DNA of 64,000 nucleotides, from contig CALUXX010000005.1 in assembly GCA_944324845.1 (NCBI GenBank), positions 1 to 64,000 on the forward strand. The letters run 5' to 3'. The first letter of the stretch is position 1. Every line of letters begins with the position of its first letter. The notes below the pieces were generated by a model that did no database searches, was not told the origin of the DNA, and saw nothing but the letters and a program-made list of their open reading frames with translations. Made by a program: the position numbers and the translations under genes. Source of the DNA: Candidatus Gastranaerophilales bacterium (GTDB lineage Bacteria; Cyanobacteriota; Vampirovibrionia; Gastranaerophilales; Gastranaerophilaceae). Positions 26,690 through 36,015 of the stretch are shown piece after piece.

Positions 26690-27859
26690 TTATTCTTGTT
26701 CTTGGAATAAGAATTTGACGAATATTATTGAGAAAATTGCCGGAAATGCTGATATTACTGCTAGAACCGGTGCAATGCTTGTTGCCTGTGCAATAAATCC
26801 GATGATAGACATTGCAATCGCAACGATACCCCAAGAAAACCCATTTATAAATCCACCGATTATACTTTTATATTGAGGCAAAACTTTTTGAGCCATGCTC
26901 ATTGTAATTGGTGTTGCAAACATTGTTATAAAACCCATCAAAGCATAAACAATGAAAGATAAAACAAGGTGAGTTTTGTATGTTAGCATAAATATAATCA
27001 TCAGCGGGAATGTTGTAATCATAGAAATATAAAATACGTTTGCGGTACCTATGATTTTTTCAAATTTCGGGCTTAATAATGAACTTATTCCACCTAAGAA
27101 AATAAATAAAAACAGTGCAAATCCTATTTGAAATTTTGAATACCCCATAGATTTCCAAAGGAAAGGTAAAAGTATTGAACAAGATGTTGTTACAAGTGTT
27201 TTTAGAACTGCTATTATATTTAGAATATTTAATTTTCTGTTTGTCAAAATATCAATGAACGCTTGTTTTAATTTGATATTCATTGGTGGGGTTTTGATGT
27301 TAGAAAATTTTGGGACAAATAAAAACATGCATAATGCGCAAATGATACCTATGATTGCTAAAAAAGGCATTTTGCTAAGCCCAAAATATTGTGCAATAGC
27401 AGATGATAACAACGGCCCCATCGCAAAACCTAAAGAACCGCAGGCAATAAATGTTCCCATATTTTTAACTGTATCAGTGGTTGAAAATTTTACAACAAAA
27501 CCTAAAGATTGTGGGTGAAAAAGACTGGAGCCCAAACTGCCAAGGATAATACATAAAAGCATTATACTTATATGTGTTGATACAGGAACTAATGAGATAA
27601 AGGTTGAAGTAAATAATAATCCCCAAAATATGAAGGCTCTTTTTTTAATAATATCTGCAAAAAATCCGAAATATGGCTGTAATAAAGATGCAAAAATATG
27701 CGAGCAACTTAGGATAATTGTTGCAATCGGCATTGAAATTTTAATTTGCTCAGCTATAAATGGCATAATCGGGTTTAATAAACCTGTATAGATGTCATTA
27801 ACAAAGTGTGCGCTGCAAAGCCAAATCTGGGTTTTTCTATTTTTATTATCATCAGTCAT
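26690..27859 (-). CDS. MFS transporter, fosmidomycin-resistance (Fsr) type
   Basis: This 389-aa protein has twelve hydrophobic segments. The N-terminus reads LCSAHFVNDIYTGLLNPIMPFI, and LGSLGSSLFHPQSLG is characteristic of the Fsr subgroup of drug-export MFS proteins. The substrate is unknown. It is divergent from a DtxR-family regulator with 107 bp between the starts, so metal-dependent control is possible. Confidence 0.82.
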   Translation of the reverse strand: MTDDNKNRKTQIWLCSAHFVNDIYTGLLNPIMPFIAEQIKISMPIATIILSCSHIFASLLQPYFGFFADIIKKRAFIFWGLLFTSTFISLVPVSTHISIMLLCIILGSLGSSLFHPQSLGFVVKFSTTDTVKNMGTFIACGSLGFAMGPLLSSAIAQYFGLSKMPFLAIIGIICALCMFLFVPKFSNIKTPPMNIKLKQAFIDILTNRKLNILNIIAVLKTLVTTSCSILLPFLWKSMGYSKFQIGFALFLFIFLGGISSLLSPKFEKIIGTANVFYISMITTFPLMIIFMLTYKTHLVLSFIVYALMGFITMFATPITMSMAQKVLPQYKSIIGGFINGFSWGIVAIAMSIIGFIAQATSIAPVLAVISAFPAIFSIIFVKFLFQEQE

Positions 27860-27922
27860 AATATCATAATTGCACTAACAATTAGAAAAATCAAACACGG
27901 GAGGCGGTGATAAAAATATTAC

Positions 27923-27951
27923 TTGACAAAGTGTTAGGCATGCCTTACAAT
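27923..27951 (+). promoter_or_regulatory. dtxR-family promoter with overlapping palindromic operator
   Basis: A near-perfect sigma70 promoter TTGACA-17 bp-TACAAT is present. Its spacer and -10 contain TTAGGCATGCCTTA (27934-27947), a DtxR/IdeR-box-like palindrome with the perfect core AGGCATGCCT. A bound repressor would cover the promoter, so autoregulation is likely. Confidence 0.7.
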
Positions 27952-27966
27952 AATTCAGGAGGTTAT

Positions 27967-28431
27967 ATGAACCAAATTTCAGATACATTATCTTCAGGAT
28001 TAGAAGATTATATAGAGGCAATATATGTTGCGCATATAAACGAAGCATCTTTAAAAGGAGCAGAACTTGCAAGGAAATTGAATGTTTCAAGAGCTTCTGT
28101 ATCTGAAGCATTGTCAAAGCTAGTTGCCAAAAAATTGATAACATATAACAGTTATGAATCAATTACTTTGACAAAAGAGGGGATAGAACTTGCTAAAGCT
28201 GTATATAATAAACATCATATATTGCAGAACTTTTTTGAGCAGATTTTAGATATTCCCTCTAAGGAAGCCGGTGAGAATGCTTGCAAAATTGAACATATAA
28301 TTTCACAAAACATATTAAACAAAATGGTAGAATTTAGCGAATTTTGTCAAAAACATGAAAGTTTTATTACCGAGTTTAAGAAGGAAGTTACCCAAAATGC
28401 CACAAATATCATCAATAGGAAAATTTCTTGA
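27967..28431 (+). CDS. DtxR/MntR family metal-dependent transcriptional regulator
   Basis: The 154-aa protein from ATG 27967, four bases after AGGAGG, has the family's winged helix (residues 5-65: GLEDYIEAIY, GAELARKLNVSRASVSEALSKL) and a dimerisation domain with metal-ligand pattern KHHILQNFF and CKIEHIIS. It lacks the C-terminal SH3-like domain, as in MntR. An in-frame extension upstream would run through the promoter and is rejected. It overlaps the next gene by 35 bp. Confidence 0.85.
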   Translation: MNQISDTLSSGLEDYIEAIYVAHINEASLKGAELARKLNVSRASVSEALSKLVAKKLITYNSYESITLTKEGIELAKAVYNKHHILQNFFEQILDIPSKEAGENACKIEHIISQNILNKMVEFSEFCQKHESFITEFKKEVTQNATNIINRKIS

Positions 28432-29452
28432 TCAGCCTATTTTAACTGCAAAATTAAACAAAAATATGCCTGCAATTTTAACAGGAGGTTCCTCATTATT
28501 TCTTGCAAATCAATTACATAAAACGCCGGAGGATGAACGGTTCAAAAGCGGTTTAAAATCATTCATTGTACTTGGAGCAACAGGTATTGCAGCTCTAAAT
28601 GCGCCAAAAATTGCCGCATATATTACTAAAAAGGAAACGACAAAACCTTTTGCACAAATTATTAAAAATAATGAAAAATTAGTTGAAGAATATCTTAAAA
28701 ATAACACTTTTAGCAAAGAAATCAGTAAAATTTTAGAAAAAGCCAAAAATAAAGTATTATCAATTAAAGAAATTGATAAATTAAATATTCCGGAACATAA
28801 GACCTTTTTAGATAAACTAATTCCACCACCTGAAAATATTCAAGCAAAGGATTTGTTTAAAGAAATCGGCTGGCTTTCAATATATGGTGCAATTCCTGTG
28901 GCCGGTGGAATTGTTGGCGGTATTGTTGCTGATAGAATGACTGAAAGGAATTGGAAAAAGCAGGTTCCAAATAAAATTAATGAAGGTATTTATCAGTATT
29001 TAGCAAATATTTTTATGTGTAATATTGGAGCAGGTGCAGCACTTGGTATTTTAGAAAAATGCAATATAAAATCAAAGGCTGCAAGATGTGTTGGAATGAC
29101 AGCAGGTATAATTTTGACGGGTGTAATCGGTGGAAGTGCGGTTGCAAATTATATTGGGAACAAAATTATAAATCCGTTGCTTTTGAAAAATCATAAGAAC
29201 GAAACTCGAACACCGGAACTTTTAGATATCGGACTTCATTCGGATGATATTGCAACGGTGTCTTTGTTATCAGGGTTAAAATGGATAGAACCATCATTAC
29301 CTTTATTGTACTCAATATCAGGATATAGAGCAGGAATTGGGTACAGAAACGACAAATCTCAATGTAAAAAACTTGATGAACATGATAAAAATAAACATTC
29401 TAAAAATGTTAAGAATGAAGAAAAAGCTCATTTTTTACGACAAAAGTGTTAG
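28397..29452 (+). CDS. Membrane protein of unknown family, co-transcribed with the DtxR regulator
   Basis: The protein is 351 aa from ATG 28397 (MPQISSIGKFL), nine bases after AAGGAAG, overlapping the regulator gene. It has several glycine-rich hydrophobic segments: ILTGGSSLFLANQL, FIVLGATGIAALNAPKIAAYI, WLSIYGAIPVAGGIVGGIV, IGAGAALGIL and GMTAGIILTGVIGG. The tail is Lys/His-rich (HDKNKHSKNVKNEEKAH). No known metal-transporter signature is seen. A role in metal handling is suggested only by its operon partner. Confidence 0.65.
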   Translation: MPQISSIGKFLDQPILTAKLNKNMPAILTGGSSLFLANQLHKTPEDERFKSGLKSFIVLGATGIAALNAPKIAAYITKKETTKPFAQIIKNNEKLVEEYLKNNTFSKEISKILEKAKNKVLSIKEIDKLNIPEHKTFLDKLIPPPENIQAKDLFKEIGWLSIYGAIPVAGGIVGGIVADRMTERNWKKQVPNKINEGIYQYLANIFMCNIGAGAALGILEKCNIKSKAARCVGMTAGIILTGVIGGSAVANYIGNKIINPLLLKNHKNETRTPELLDIGLHSDDIATVSLLSGLKWIEPSLPLLYSISGYRAGIGYRNDKSQCKKLDEHDKNKHSKNVKNEEKAHFLRQKC

Positions 29453-29462
29453 GCATATCTAA
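29449..29462. promoter_or_regulatory. Second DtxR-box-like palindrome
   Basis: TTAGGCATATCTAA is embedded in the larger inverted repeat AGTGTTAG-CTAACACT. It shares AAAGTGTTAGGCAT with the operator before the regulator gene, 1.5 kb upstream. It overlaps the 3' end of the membrane-protein gene. A terminator follows 45 bp later. Confidence 0.55.
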
Positions 29463-29506
29463 CACTACCTTATTTTACATTACCCGAAACTACTGTACAC
29501 AAATTC

Positions 29507-29531
29507 AAGGCGGCTAACCGCCTTTTTCTTT
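29507..29531 (+). terminator. Terminator of the DtxR operon
   Basis: AAGGCGG and CCGCCTT pair around CTAA, followed by a T-rich run. Confidence 0.85.
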
Positions 29532-29587
29532 TTTTTAGTACTAGCAAAATTATTTTTTATGGGTTTTATAATAAAAAAGGAGGAAAT

Positions 29588-30169
29588 ATGAACGAGATAA
29601 ATTTTACATCTACATATAGAATACCTATTACACAAGCGGGGGTTAATGCGGCGAAAAAAGCAAAACTAAAGGAACTAATCCAATCATATCCAAACGGACT
29701 TATTGGAAATAGCAAAGTAGGAAATGCAAGGGTTTCAATGCCTGATAGTGAAGATGCAACATTTATTCAAAAACTTAAGACTATAGGTTATAAAGTTTTT
29801 CAAAAATTTGAAGGAGAAAACATTCCAAAAGAGGAAATGGATGTTTATATCAAGGAAAGACTTGATAACAGAAATTATAACCAAATAGGTAAAAAAATGA
29901 AAAGAATGAGCAGAGAAATGAAGGAAAAAAGAAAATTTGATAACAGTTTTGATGCTCCACCTAAAGTAGTTAAAAAAGAAGAAGCTGTTGAAGAAATTCA
30001 ACCAATACAAACAAATAAAGAGCCGGTAAAAGTTGCTAAGAAAAATTCAGCACAAGAAGCAGCTCAAAAGGCTTCAATGGAAAGAATTAAACAAACTCCA
30101 GGTTATATAAAATGCAAAGAACAATATGGTGAAGAATTTGCTAATGCTGTTTTCTTTGATATAAGATAA
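29588..30169 (+). CDS. Hypothetical charged protein, 193 aa, with INFT motif
   Basis: The start follows a strong AGGAGG. The N-terminus MNEINFTSTYRIPITQ has the short INFT motif shared by other unknown proteins here. Most of the rest is Lys/Glu-rich and helical, with a disordered KKEEAVEEIQ linker, and it ends TPGYIKCKEQYGEEFANAVFFDIR. It has no signal peptide or membrane segment. No family is recognised. Confidence 0.6.
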   Translation: MNEINFTSTYRIPITQAGVNAAKKAKLKELIQSYPNGLIGNSKVGNARVSMPDSEDATFIQKLKTIGYKVFQKFEGENIPKEEMDVYIKERLDNRNYNQIGKKMKRMSREMKEKRKFDNSFDAPPKVVKKEEAVEEIQPIQTNKEPVKVAKKNSAQEAAQKASMERIKQTPGYIKCKEQYGEEFANAVFFDIR

Positions 30170-30190
30170 AATTCAATATTTATAATACTA

Positions 30191-30221
30191 AAAACAGGCG
30201 GATATATTTTTCGCCTGTTTT
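30191..30221. terminator. Bidirectional terminator between convergent genes
   Basis: AAAACAGGCG pairs with CGCCTGTTTT, with A and T runs on both sides. It separates the 193-aa gene from the leftward HEAT-repeat gene and overlaps the latter's stop. Confidence 0.8.
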
Positions 30222-31389
30222 ATAATGCGTAAATTACGGCTCTTAAGTTTTCATCCGAAATTGAATTTAGAGCAGTTTCTTTATCTTTTGGGGTTATAAC
30301 TTCAAGCATTTTTAATACTTCTAATGCTTTTAGAACTAAAGTCGGGTTAGAAGAGTTTAAAAGATTTCTAACCAAGGCCTCATTTTCTGTATATTCAAGT
30401 GCATTAAAAACAAATAAACTATCTTGATTAAGCTCATTGTCAGTTAAATTGAATAAATTTGCTGCATCTATAGAGTTCAATAAATTTTTTATTTCTAAAA
30501 TTTCTTGTTTTGTATCTTTTGTTTCATCAAAAAGATACTCATCATTTTCTGTTAATGTTTCAAATTTGTCTTGTGCTGCAAGTAGAACTGTAGCAATTTG
30601 TGAATTTAGCGGTTCTTTTATCAGCATTTCTATAAATTCATACAGTTGGAAATCAAAGACTTGAGAAAGATTTAAAATTTCTCCAAGACCTTCTATTATT
30701 GCATTAAAAACATAAAGTCCATAGTTTTTTTGTTTGTTATAAATACTAAATAAATCCGTTAAGTATAACAATTCTCCTGCGATATTATCAGCCATAGAAG
30801 ATTTCATCATAGCTTTTATTATTTCATCAACTGCGCTTTTGTCTTGGTATGAAACAAGAAATCTAACGGCGTCAAGTTTTGTGAAATCATCATCTGATAA
30901 TAACATTGTGATTGATTTGTCATACAAAGATCTGTCACCTATATTAGCAAGTGCCAAAGCACAATTTGAGCTAAGGTAAGTGTTTGAATTATATGCGTAT
31001 TCTTTTAACAAATCGGTTGCAGTGTCATTTTGGGTTAACGAAAAATATTTTGCACAATATGTTTTTTCTTCGATTGTTCCGTTTTTAAAAATATCTAACA
31101 TTTTATCAGTCAAATTTTTGTCAGAATATTTTACTAATGTTGAAACAATAAAATCTTCATATGATGGAGAATAGAATTTCAAAAAGTTTAGCAAATTCAA
31201 ATAATTTGATTGGTTGCAGACTTTTTCAAGTCGTTTTGCAACATTTTGTTTGACAAAATCGAATAAAAAATCATCTTGTTCAACGAGTTCACTAAATAAC
31301 TCAATATCAGAATTATTGACAAGATTATATGCTGCGGGTTCAAAATCGGCAGGATTTTTGCCCGTAAGTTTTTTTAATTTTTCGCTCAT
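30220..31389 (-). CDS. HEAT-repeat-like protein, 389 aa
   Basis: Residues about 85-210 contain HEAT-like helical pairs (CALALANIGDRSLYDKSITMLLSDDD, AVRFLVSYQDKSAVDEIIKAMM). The rest is all-helical and acidic. No signal peptide or membrane segment is seen, so it is probably a cytoplasmic scaffold or binding protein. It lies 20 bp after the SLOG-domain gene and is probably in the same leftward operon. Confidence 0.65.
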   Translation of the reverse strand: MSEKLKKLTGKNPADFEPAAYNLVNNSDIELFSELVEQDDFLFDFVKQNVAKRLEKVCNQSNYLNLLNFLKFYSPSYEDFIVSTLVKYSDKNLTDKMLDIFKNGTIEEKTYCAKYFSLTQNDTATDLLKEYAYNSNTYLSSNCALALANIGDRSLYDKSITMLLSDDDFTKLDAVRFLVSYQDKSAVDEIIKAMMKSSMADNIAGELLYLTDLFSIYNKQKNYGLYVFNAIIEGLGEILNLSQVFDFQLYEFIEMLIKEPLNSQIATVLLAAQDKFETLTENDEYLFDETKDTKQEILEIKNLLNSIDAANLFNLTDNELNQDSLFVFNALEYTENEALVRNLLNSSNPTLVLKALEVLKMLEVITPKDKETALNSISDENLRAVIYAL

Positions 31390-31409
31390 AAAGTTATTCC
31401 CTAAAAGAA

Positions 31410-32009
31410 CTAATCCAGATAGAATACTGTAATAACTTTATGACGTTCTTCAGCATATTGAACTGCGTTATGAAGAGTTTTACTTGTGTGAGAAAGGAAA
31501 CAAATTAATTGATTACATTCATCAATAATTTCTCTGTTACAAACTCTGGAAGCATCCGCAAGAGTCATCATAGCTCTGTCTAAATGCTCAATAATATTAG
31601 GAACACCAATTAACTGATTTTGAACATCAGAAGGCTGTTGGCTAATAGTTTGCGGAAGAATAACGCATAATTTATCAGGATTAGCTTTCATTGCTCCTCG
31701 AATAGCAGCAGCGTTTGTACCTGAAGAACCGCCTGATGTAATAATTGTATTGTCTTGCATAACTAAAGCTGTCGCAAGAGTTTCAATCATTTGCTGATGA
31801 GTGATTGGAAGATTACGACTACCGATGATAGCGATTTTCTTTGCGGATTGTTTAATTGTTGCCAATTCCATTGCCAATTCATCAACTGTATTAGGAGTAT
31901 CTGATTTTACTGTATCTAAATCATCATCTATAGGTACCACTATGGATTTTTGTGCGTCCTCCTGATTATCATCTGAACTCAATATAATTTCCATATCACT
32001 GTCTGTCAT
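31410..32009 (-). CDS. DprA-like Rossmann (SLOG) domain protein
   Basis: The 199-aa protein has an acidic disordered start (1-55) and a DprA/SLOG-type nucleotide-binding fold: KIAIIGSRNLP, then ITSGGSSGTNAAAIRGAM, then CVILPQTISQQP. Cyanobacteria encode similar short DprA-like proteins. It lacks the C-terminal winged-helix domain of full DprA. A role in DNA uptake is not proven; nucleotide sensing is the alternative. Confidence 0.7.
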   Translation of the reverse strand: MTDSDMEIILSSDDNQEDAQKSIVVPIDDDLDTVKSDTPNTVDELAMELATIKQSAKKIAIIGSRNLPITHQQMIETLATALVMQDNTIITSGGSSGTNAAAIRGAMKANPDKLCVILPQTISQQPSDVQNQLIGVPNIIEHLDRAMMTLADASRVCNREIIDECNQLICFLSHTSKTLHNAVQYAEERHKVITVFYLD

Positions 32010-32094
32010 TTTGTCTTTTACCTTCTGATTGCATTAATTACATTTTTAAACTATCCTAGATTATAGCATATATTTTTTGATTTGGGAAGAGGTC

Positions 32095-34632
32095 ATGGAA
32101 AATCTATTAGAAAATCTTAATAAGGAACAGCAGGAAGCTGTTCAGACAACAAAAGGTCCGTTATTAATATTAGCCGGTGCAGGTTCAGGAAAGACAAAAG
32201 TTCTGACGACTCGTATTGCTTATATGATACGAAATGGTGTCAGACCTGCAAATATTTTAGCAGTTACATTTACCAACAAAGCTGCAAAGGAGATGAAAGA
32301 GCGTATTTCTAAAATCCTTGGTGAAGACGCTGTTAAATATATGTGGGTTGGTACTTTCCACGGGATTTGCGGCAGAATTTTACGAGAAAACATTGATAAA
32401 TATAATACTGCAACAGGTAAAAATTTAGACAAGAATTTCACTATATATGATGATTCTGATACTAATCAGATAATTACAAGAGCGATAAAAAAATTAAATC
32501 TTGATGACAAGGTATATCAACCAAAACTTGTAAAATCAATTATTTCTAATGCAAAGAATAAAATGCAGGATGCAACGACATTTGCGACTTATGCAAGAGA
32601 TTTCAAATCTCAAAGAATTGCAGCTGTATATGAAGAGTATGAAAAGACATTAAATAACAATAATGCGATTGATTTTGACGATATGTTAATGTTGACCGTA
32701 AAATTGTTAGAGCAAAATGAAGAGGTTAGAACTCATTATTTCGAAAGATTTCAGCACATAATGGTTGATGAATATCAGGATACAAACCTTGCACAGTATA
32801 ACCTTGTTAATATGCTTTATACAAATTTATCAAAGGAAGTTCCGCCGGAACGATCATTATGCGTTGTAGGTGATGTTGACCAGTCAATATATTCTTGGCG
32901 TGGGGCTGATTTCACAATAATAATGAATTTCCAAAAAGATTATCCGAAAACAAAACTTATTAAACTTGAACAAAATTATCGTTCAACAGCTCATATTTTG
33001 CAGGCTGCGAATGCTGTAATCGAAAATAATAATGAACGTGTTGAAAAAGTTTTGTATTCAAACAAAGGTGAAGGCGAAAAATTAAGTTATTATATAGCAA
33101 ATGATGAGGCTGATGAGGCAAATTATATTGTTAGCAATATAAAGCGAACAGCAGGCGGAAATTATAATCAGTTTGCGATTTTATATAGAACAAATAACCA
33201 ATCAAGAGCATTAGAAGAAGCTTGTATGGCAACAGGTGTTCCATATAGGATATATGGCGGTACAAAGTTCTATGATAGAGCAGAAGTAAAAAATGTAATT
33301 TGCTACTTAAAACTTATAAACAATACCGAAGATTCTCAGAGTTTGCGCAGGATAATAAATATTCCAAAACGTGGATTAGGCGATACTACGCTAAAAAATC
33401 TTACGGATTTTGCAAATTCTAAGGATATAAGTTTATTTGAGGCAATAAAAATTTGTGAAGAATCCGAAATTTCTGCAAAAACACAATCCAAATTGAAGGA
33501 TTTTGCAACTTTAATTCAAAAGTTTAAAGATGCACAAAAATCATACAATTTGAAAGATTTTGTGACACTTGTTATCGAAAAATCAGGATATTTGGCAGAA
33601 CTTCAATCAAAAGCGGCAAGTGAACCTGAGTATCAGGATGATATAAATAACTTACAAGAACTTGTTAACGTAGCAGAAGAATTTGTGCCGGAAGAAGAAG
33701 ACAATTTGCTTGGCGAATTTTTACAACAAGTGGCACTTGTTTCTGATTTGGATTCTATGCAAGATGAAGCAAATAACGTTACAATGATGACGCTTCACGC
33801 AGCAAAAGGTTTGGAATTTCCGACAGTATTCATTGCCGGCATGGATGAGGGAATTTTCCCAAGTCAAAGAACACTTCAAGTTCCTTCAGAAGTCGAAGAA
33901 GAACGCAGATTGATGTATGTCGGAATTACAAGAGCAGAAGAAAAATTATATCTAGTTTCAGCTAAAAGACGTCAAACTTGGGGTGAGTATCGTTATTATA
34001 ATCCTTCAAGATTTATTGAAGAAATTCCGCAAAACCTTATTGATTCGTTTGAATCAGACAATAGGTATGATACTTCTTCAACATTTAGAAATGCTGTTTC
34101 AAAGGCAAGAGAAGAATCTCATACCTCTTCAACCCCTGATGGTTATGTAAGACCAACAACAGGTTTTGGCGCAAATTTTGTTGCCCCTAAAAGAAGCGGA
34201 CTTTCAACAACAACCGTTACGAAGAAAACGACATCTTCATCAAGCTCAAGTTATTCTTCTAACTATCAAAGACCACAACAAAATCGTACTCCGCAAAGAA
34301 CGATTATTGTTAAATCTGCAGTAAATAAGAAAAAAGAAGAAGAAAAAATAGCGGCATTTTTCAAAGATAATGCAATAAAAAGAATGGCGGAAGAAAGACG
34401 TCAAAAACGTGCTGCAGAAGAACTTGAAGCTCAGAAAAAACGTGAACAAACTCAAAGTGGTTTTATAGAAGATGCTTATCAAACAGGACAAAGAGTATTT
34501 CATGAACAATTTGGAATAGGGCATATCACTGATGTTTTGAATGTCGGCGATGGTGTTATGTACACCGTTGATTTTGGCAAAATGGGCAAAAAGGCAATGG
34601 ATGCGGCGTATGCTAAATTGAAGAAGTTTTAA
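32095..34632 (+). CDS. pcrA: UvrD/Rep family DNA helicase PcrA
   Basis: The 845-aa superfamily 1 helicase has all motifs in order: LNKEQQEAV (Q-motif), Walker A GAGSGKT, FTNKAAKEM, VDEYQDTN (motif II), GDVDQSIYSWRGAD (III), QNYRST (IV), TLHAAKGLEFPTVF (V) and VGITRAEEKLYL (VI). The C-terminal 60 residues form the PcrA Tudor-like domain (GQRVFHEQFGIGHI). ATG 32095 follows GAAGAGG and gives the normal N-terminus. It unwinds DNA in repair and clears stalled forks. Confidence 0.93.
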   Translation: MENLLENLNKEQQEAVQTTKGPLLILAGAGSGKTKVLTTRIAYMIRNGVRPANILAVTFTNKAAKEMKERISKILGEDAVKYMWVGTFHGICGRILRENIDKYNTATGKNLDKNFTIYDDSDTNQIITRAIKKLNLDDKVYQPKLVKSIISNAKNKMQDATTFATYARDFKSQRIAAVYEEYEKTLNNNNAIDFDDMLMLTVKLLEQNEEVRTHYFERFQHIMVDEYQDTNLAQYNLVNMLYTNLSKEVPPERSLCVVGDVDQSIYSWRGADFTIIMNFQKDYPKTKLIKLEQNYRSTAHILQAANAVIENNNERVEKVLYSNKGEGEKLSYYIANDEADEANYIVSNIKRTAGGNYNQFAILYRTNNQSRALEEACMATGVPYRIYGGTKFYDRAEVKNVICYLKLINNTEDSQSLRRIINIPKRGLGDTTLKNLTDFANSKDISLFEAIKICEESEISAKTQSKLKDFATLIQKFKDAQKSYNLKDFVTLVIEKSGYLAELQSKAASEPEYQDDINNLQELVNVAEEFVPEEEDNLLGEFLQQVALVSDLDSMQDEANNVTMMTLHAAKGLEFPTVFIAGMDEGIFPSQRTLQVPSEVEEERRLMYVGITRAEEKLYLVSAKRRQTWGEYRYYNPSRFIEEIPQNLIDSFESDNRYDTSSTFRNAVSKAREESHTSSTPDGYVRPTTGFGANFVAPKRSGLSTTTVTKKTTSSSSSSYSSNYQRPQQNRTPQRTIIVKSAVNKKKEEEKIAAFFKDNAIKRMAEERRQKRAAEELEAQKKREQTQSGFIEDAYQTGQRVFHEQFGIGHITDVLNVGDGVMYTVDFGKMGKKAMDAAYAKLKKF

Positions 34633-34695
34633 ATATTATTTGTAAAGAATTATGTAAGGAAATACTTGTGTTTTGCGATTTTCCATGATATATTA

Positions 34696-34764
34696 ACTAC
34701 TGTCAGACTGTCGAAGCAAGCCTGCAAGAGTTAGGCACCATTAATTCGATAAGTGACGAGTAGT
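34696..34764 (+). ncRNA. Structured leader RNA before rpsH-rplF-rplR
   Basis: A nested set of stems is visible. ACTACTGTCA (34696-34705) pairs with TGAC-G-AGTAGT (34754-34764, one bulged G). Inside, TCGAA (34711-34715) pairs with TTCGA (34745-34749), and GCCT (34720-34723) with AGGC (34733-34736). It stands between pcrA and the ribosomal protein block and is followed by a terminator-like hairpin. A ribosomal-protein-binding leader is the natural guess; it is not a family I recognise. Confidence 0.55.
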
Positions 34765-34797
34765 ATGGATACTCCGTAGCAAAATAAATAACAAAAC

Positions 34798-34827
34798 AAC
34801 ATACCGCAAGGTTTTGTGTGTTTTTTA
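34798..34827 (+). terminator. Attenuator-like terminator in the rpsH leader
   Basis: AACATAC (34798-34804) pairs with GTGTGTT (34816-34822), followed by T residues to 34826. A competing stem CAAAAC (34792-34797) with GTTTTG (34811-34816) would prevent it. It ends 43 bp before the rpsH start. Confidence 0.5.
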
Positions 34828-34869
34828 GAATATTAGTTTCGGAAGTCCGCAAGAGAAAAGGAAAATAGA

Positions 34870-35265
34870 ATGAACACAGATCCTATAGCAGATATGCTAA
34901 CAAGAATCAGAAATGCAAACACAGTTAAGCACCCTTCAGTAGAAGTTCCTGCTTCAAAATTGAAAGTTGAATTAACAAAACTTTTAAAAGAAGAAGGATA
35001 TATTGCTGATTATGAAGTGCGTGAAGCAGGTAATTTCAAAGTTATCAATATCACTTTGAAATATGATGAAAAAGGTAATCCTGTAATTACAAAACTTGAA
35101 AGAATTTCAAAACCTGGTTTACGTCACTACTCAAAAGCTAAAAACTTACAAAAAGTTTTAGGCGGTATGGGTGTTGCTATTGTTTCAACTCCAAAAGGAT
35201 TGTTGACAGATAGAAAAGCAAGAAAAGAAAACGTTGGTGGCGAAGTTCTTTGCTACGTATATTAA
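34870..35265 (+). CDS. rpsH: Ribosomal protein S8
   Basis: The 131-aa protein has the S8 start [17 protein letters not shown] and the C-terminal signature [27 protein letters not shown]8 binds the central domain of 16S rRNA. In most bacteria it lies inside the long spc operon, after L5 and S14. Here it is the first gene of a block of three, behind pcrA and a structured leader. Confidence 0.97.
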   Translation: MNTDPIADMLTRIRNANTVKHPSVEVPASKLKVELTKLLKEEGYIADYEVREAGNFKVINITLKYDEKGNPVITKLERISKPGLRHYSKAKNLQKVLGGMGVAIVSTPKGLLTDRKARKENVGGEVLCYVY

Positions 35266-35362
35266 TATAAATTTTTCAGATTTATATTAAGTTAATTATT
35301 TCAGGTGCAATTGGTAGAAAAGCCTGAAAAAGTACAAGATATACCATAAGGAGAAAATAAAA

Positions 35363-35902
35363 ATGTCAAGAATTGGTAAAAAACCGATAGAAATTCCTCA
35401 AGGTGTTGAGGTAAAAATTGAAGGACAAGTAGTAACAGCAAAAGGACCTTTGGGTGAAGAAGTTGTTAACGTTCGTCCTGAAATTGCAGTAAAAATCGAA
35501 GATAACCATATCGTATTATCAAAAGTAGGAACATCTCGTGAAACTGATGCTTTATATGGTTTATCAAGAACCCTTGTTGCTAATGCTGTAACCGGTGTTA
35601 AAGAAGGTTTTGTTAAAAAACTTGAAATTAACGGTGTAGGTTACAGAGCACAAATGCAAGGTACAACATTAAATATGGCACTTGGATATTCACATCCTGT
35701 AGATATCGTTCCACCTGAAGGTATTACAATTTCTGTAGAAGCAAATACAAAAATTACCGTAAAAGGTTCTAACAAACAAAAAGTTGGTGATGTTGCAGCT
35801 TTAATCAGATCTAAACGTAAGCCTGAAGTTTATAAAGGTAAAGGTATCAAATACGAAGGTGAAGTTATCAGACGTAAAGCTGGTAAAGCAGGTAAAAAAT
35901 AA
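35363..35902 (+). CDS. rplF: Ribosomal protein L6
   Basis: The 179-aa protein starts MSRIGKKPIEIPQGVEV and ends with the L6 signature GKGIKYEGEVIRRKAGKAGKK. It binds 23S rRNA near the sarcin-ricin loop. The gap from rpsH is 97 bp, large for this pair, and holds the inverted repeat TTAATATAAAT/ATTTATATTAA. The start follows AAGGAGA. Confidence 0.97.
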   Translation: MSRIGKKPIEIPQGVEVKIEGQVVTAKGPLGEEVVNVRPEIAVKIEDNHIVLSKVGTSRETDALYGLSRTLVANAVTGVKEGFVKKLEINGVGYRAQMQGTTLNMALGYSHPVDIVPPEGITISVEANTKITVKGSNKQKVGDVAALIRSKRKPEVYKGKGIKYEGEVIRRKAGKAGKK

Positions 35903-36015
35903 TAAACTTGCAGCCTGATAGATATTAGGTTAAATAAGTAAATACAATAAAAGCCCATATAAACTCTTGAACTGGTTATTCAAGTCGGTTTGGGTGAAAC
36001 GAAAGGAAAAGAAAA

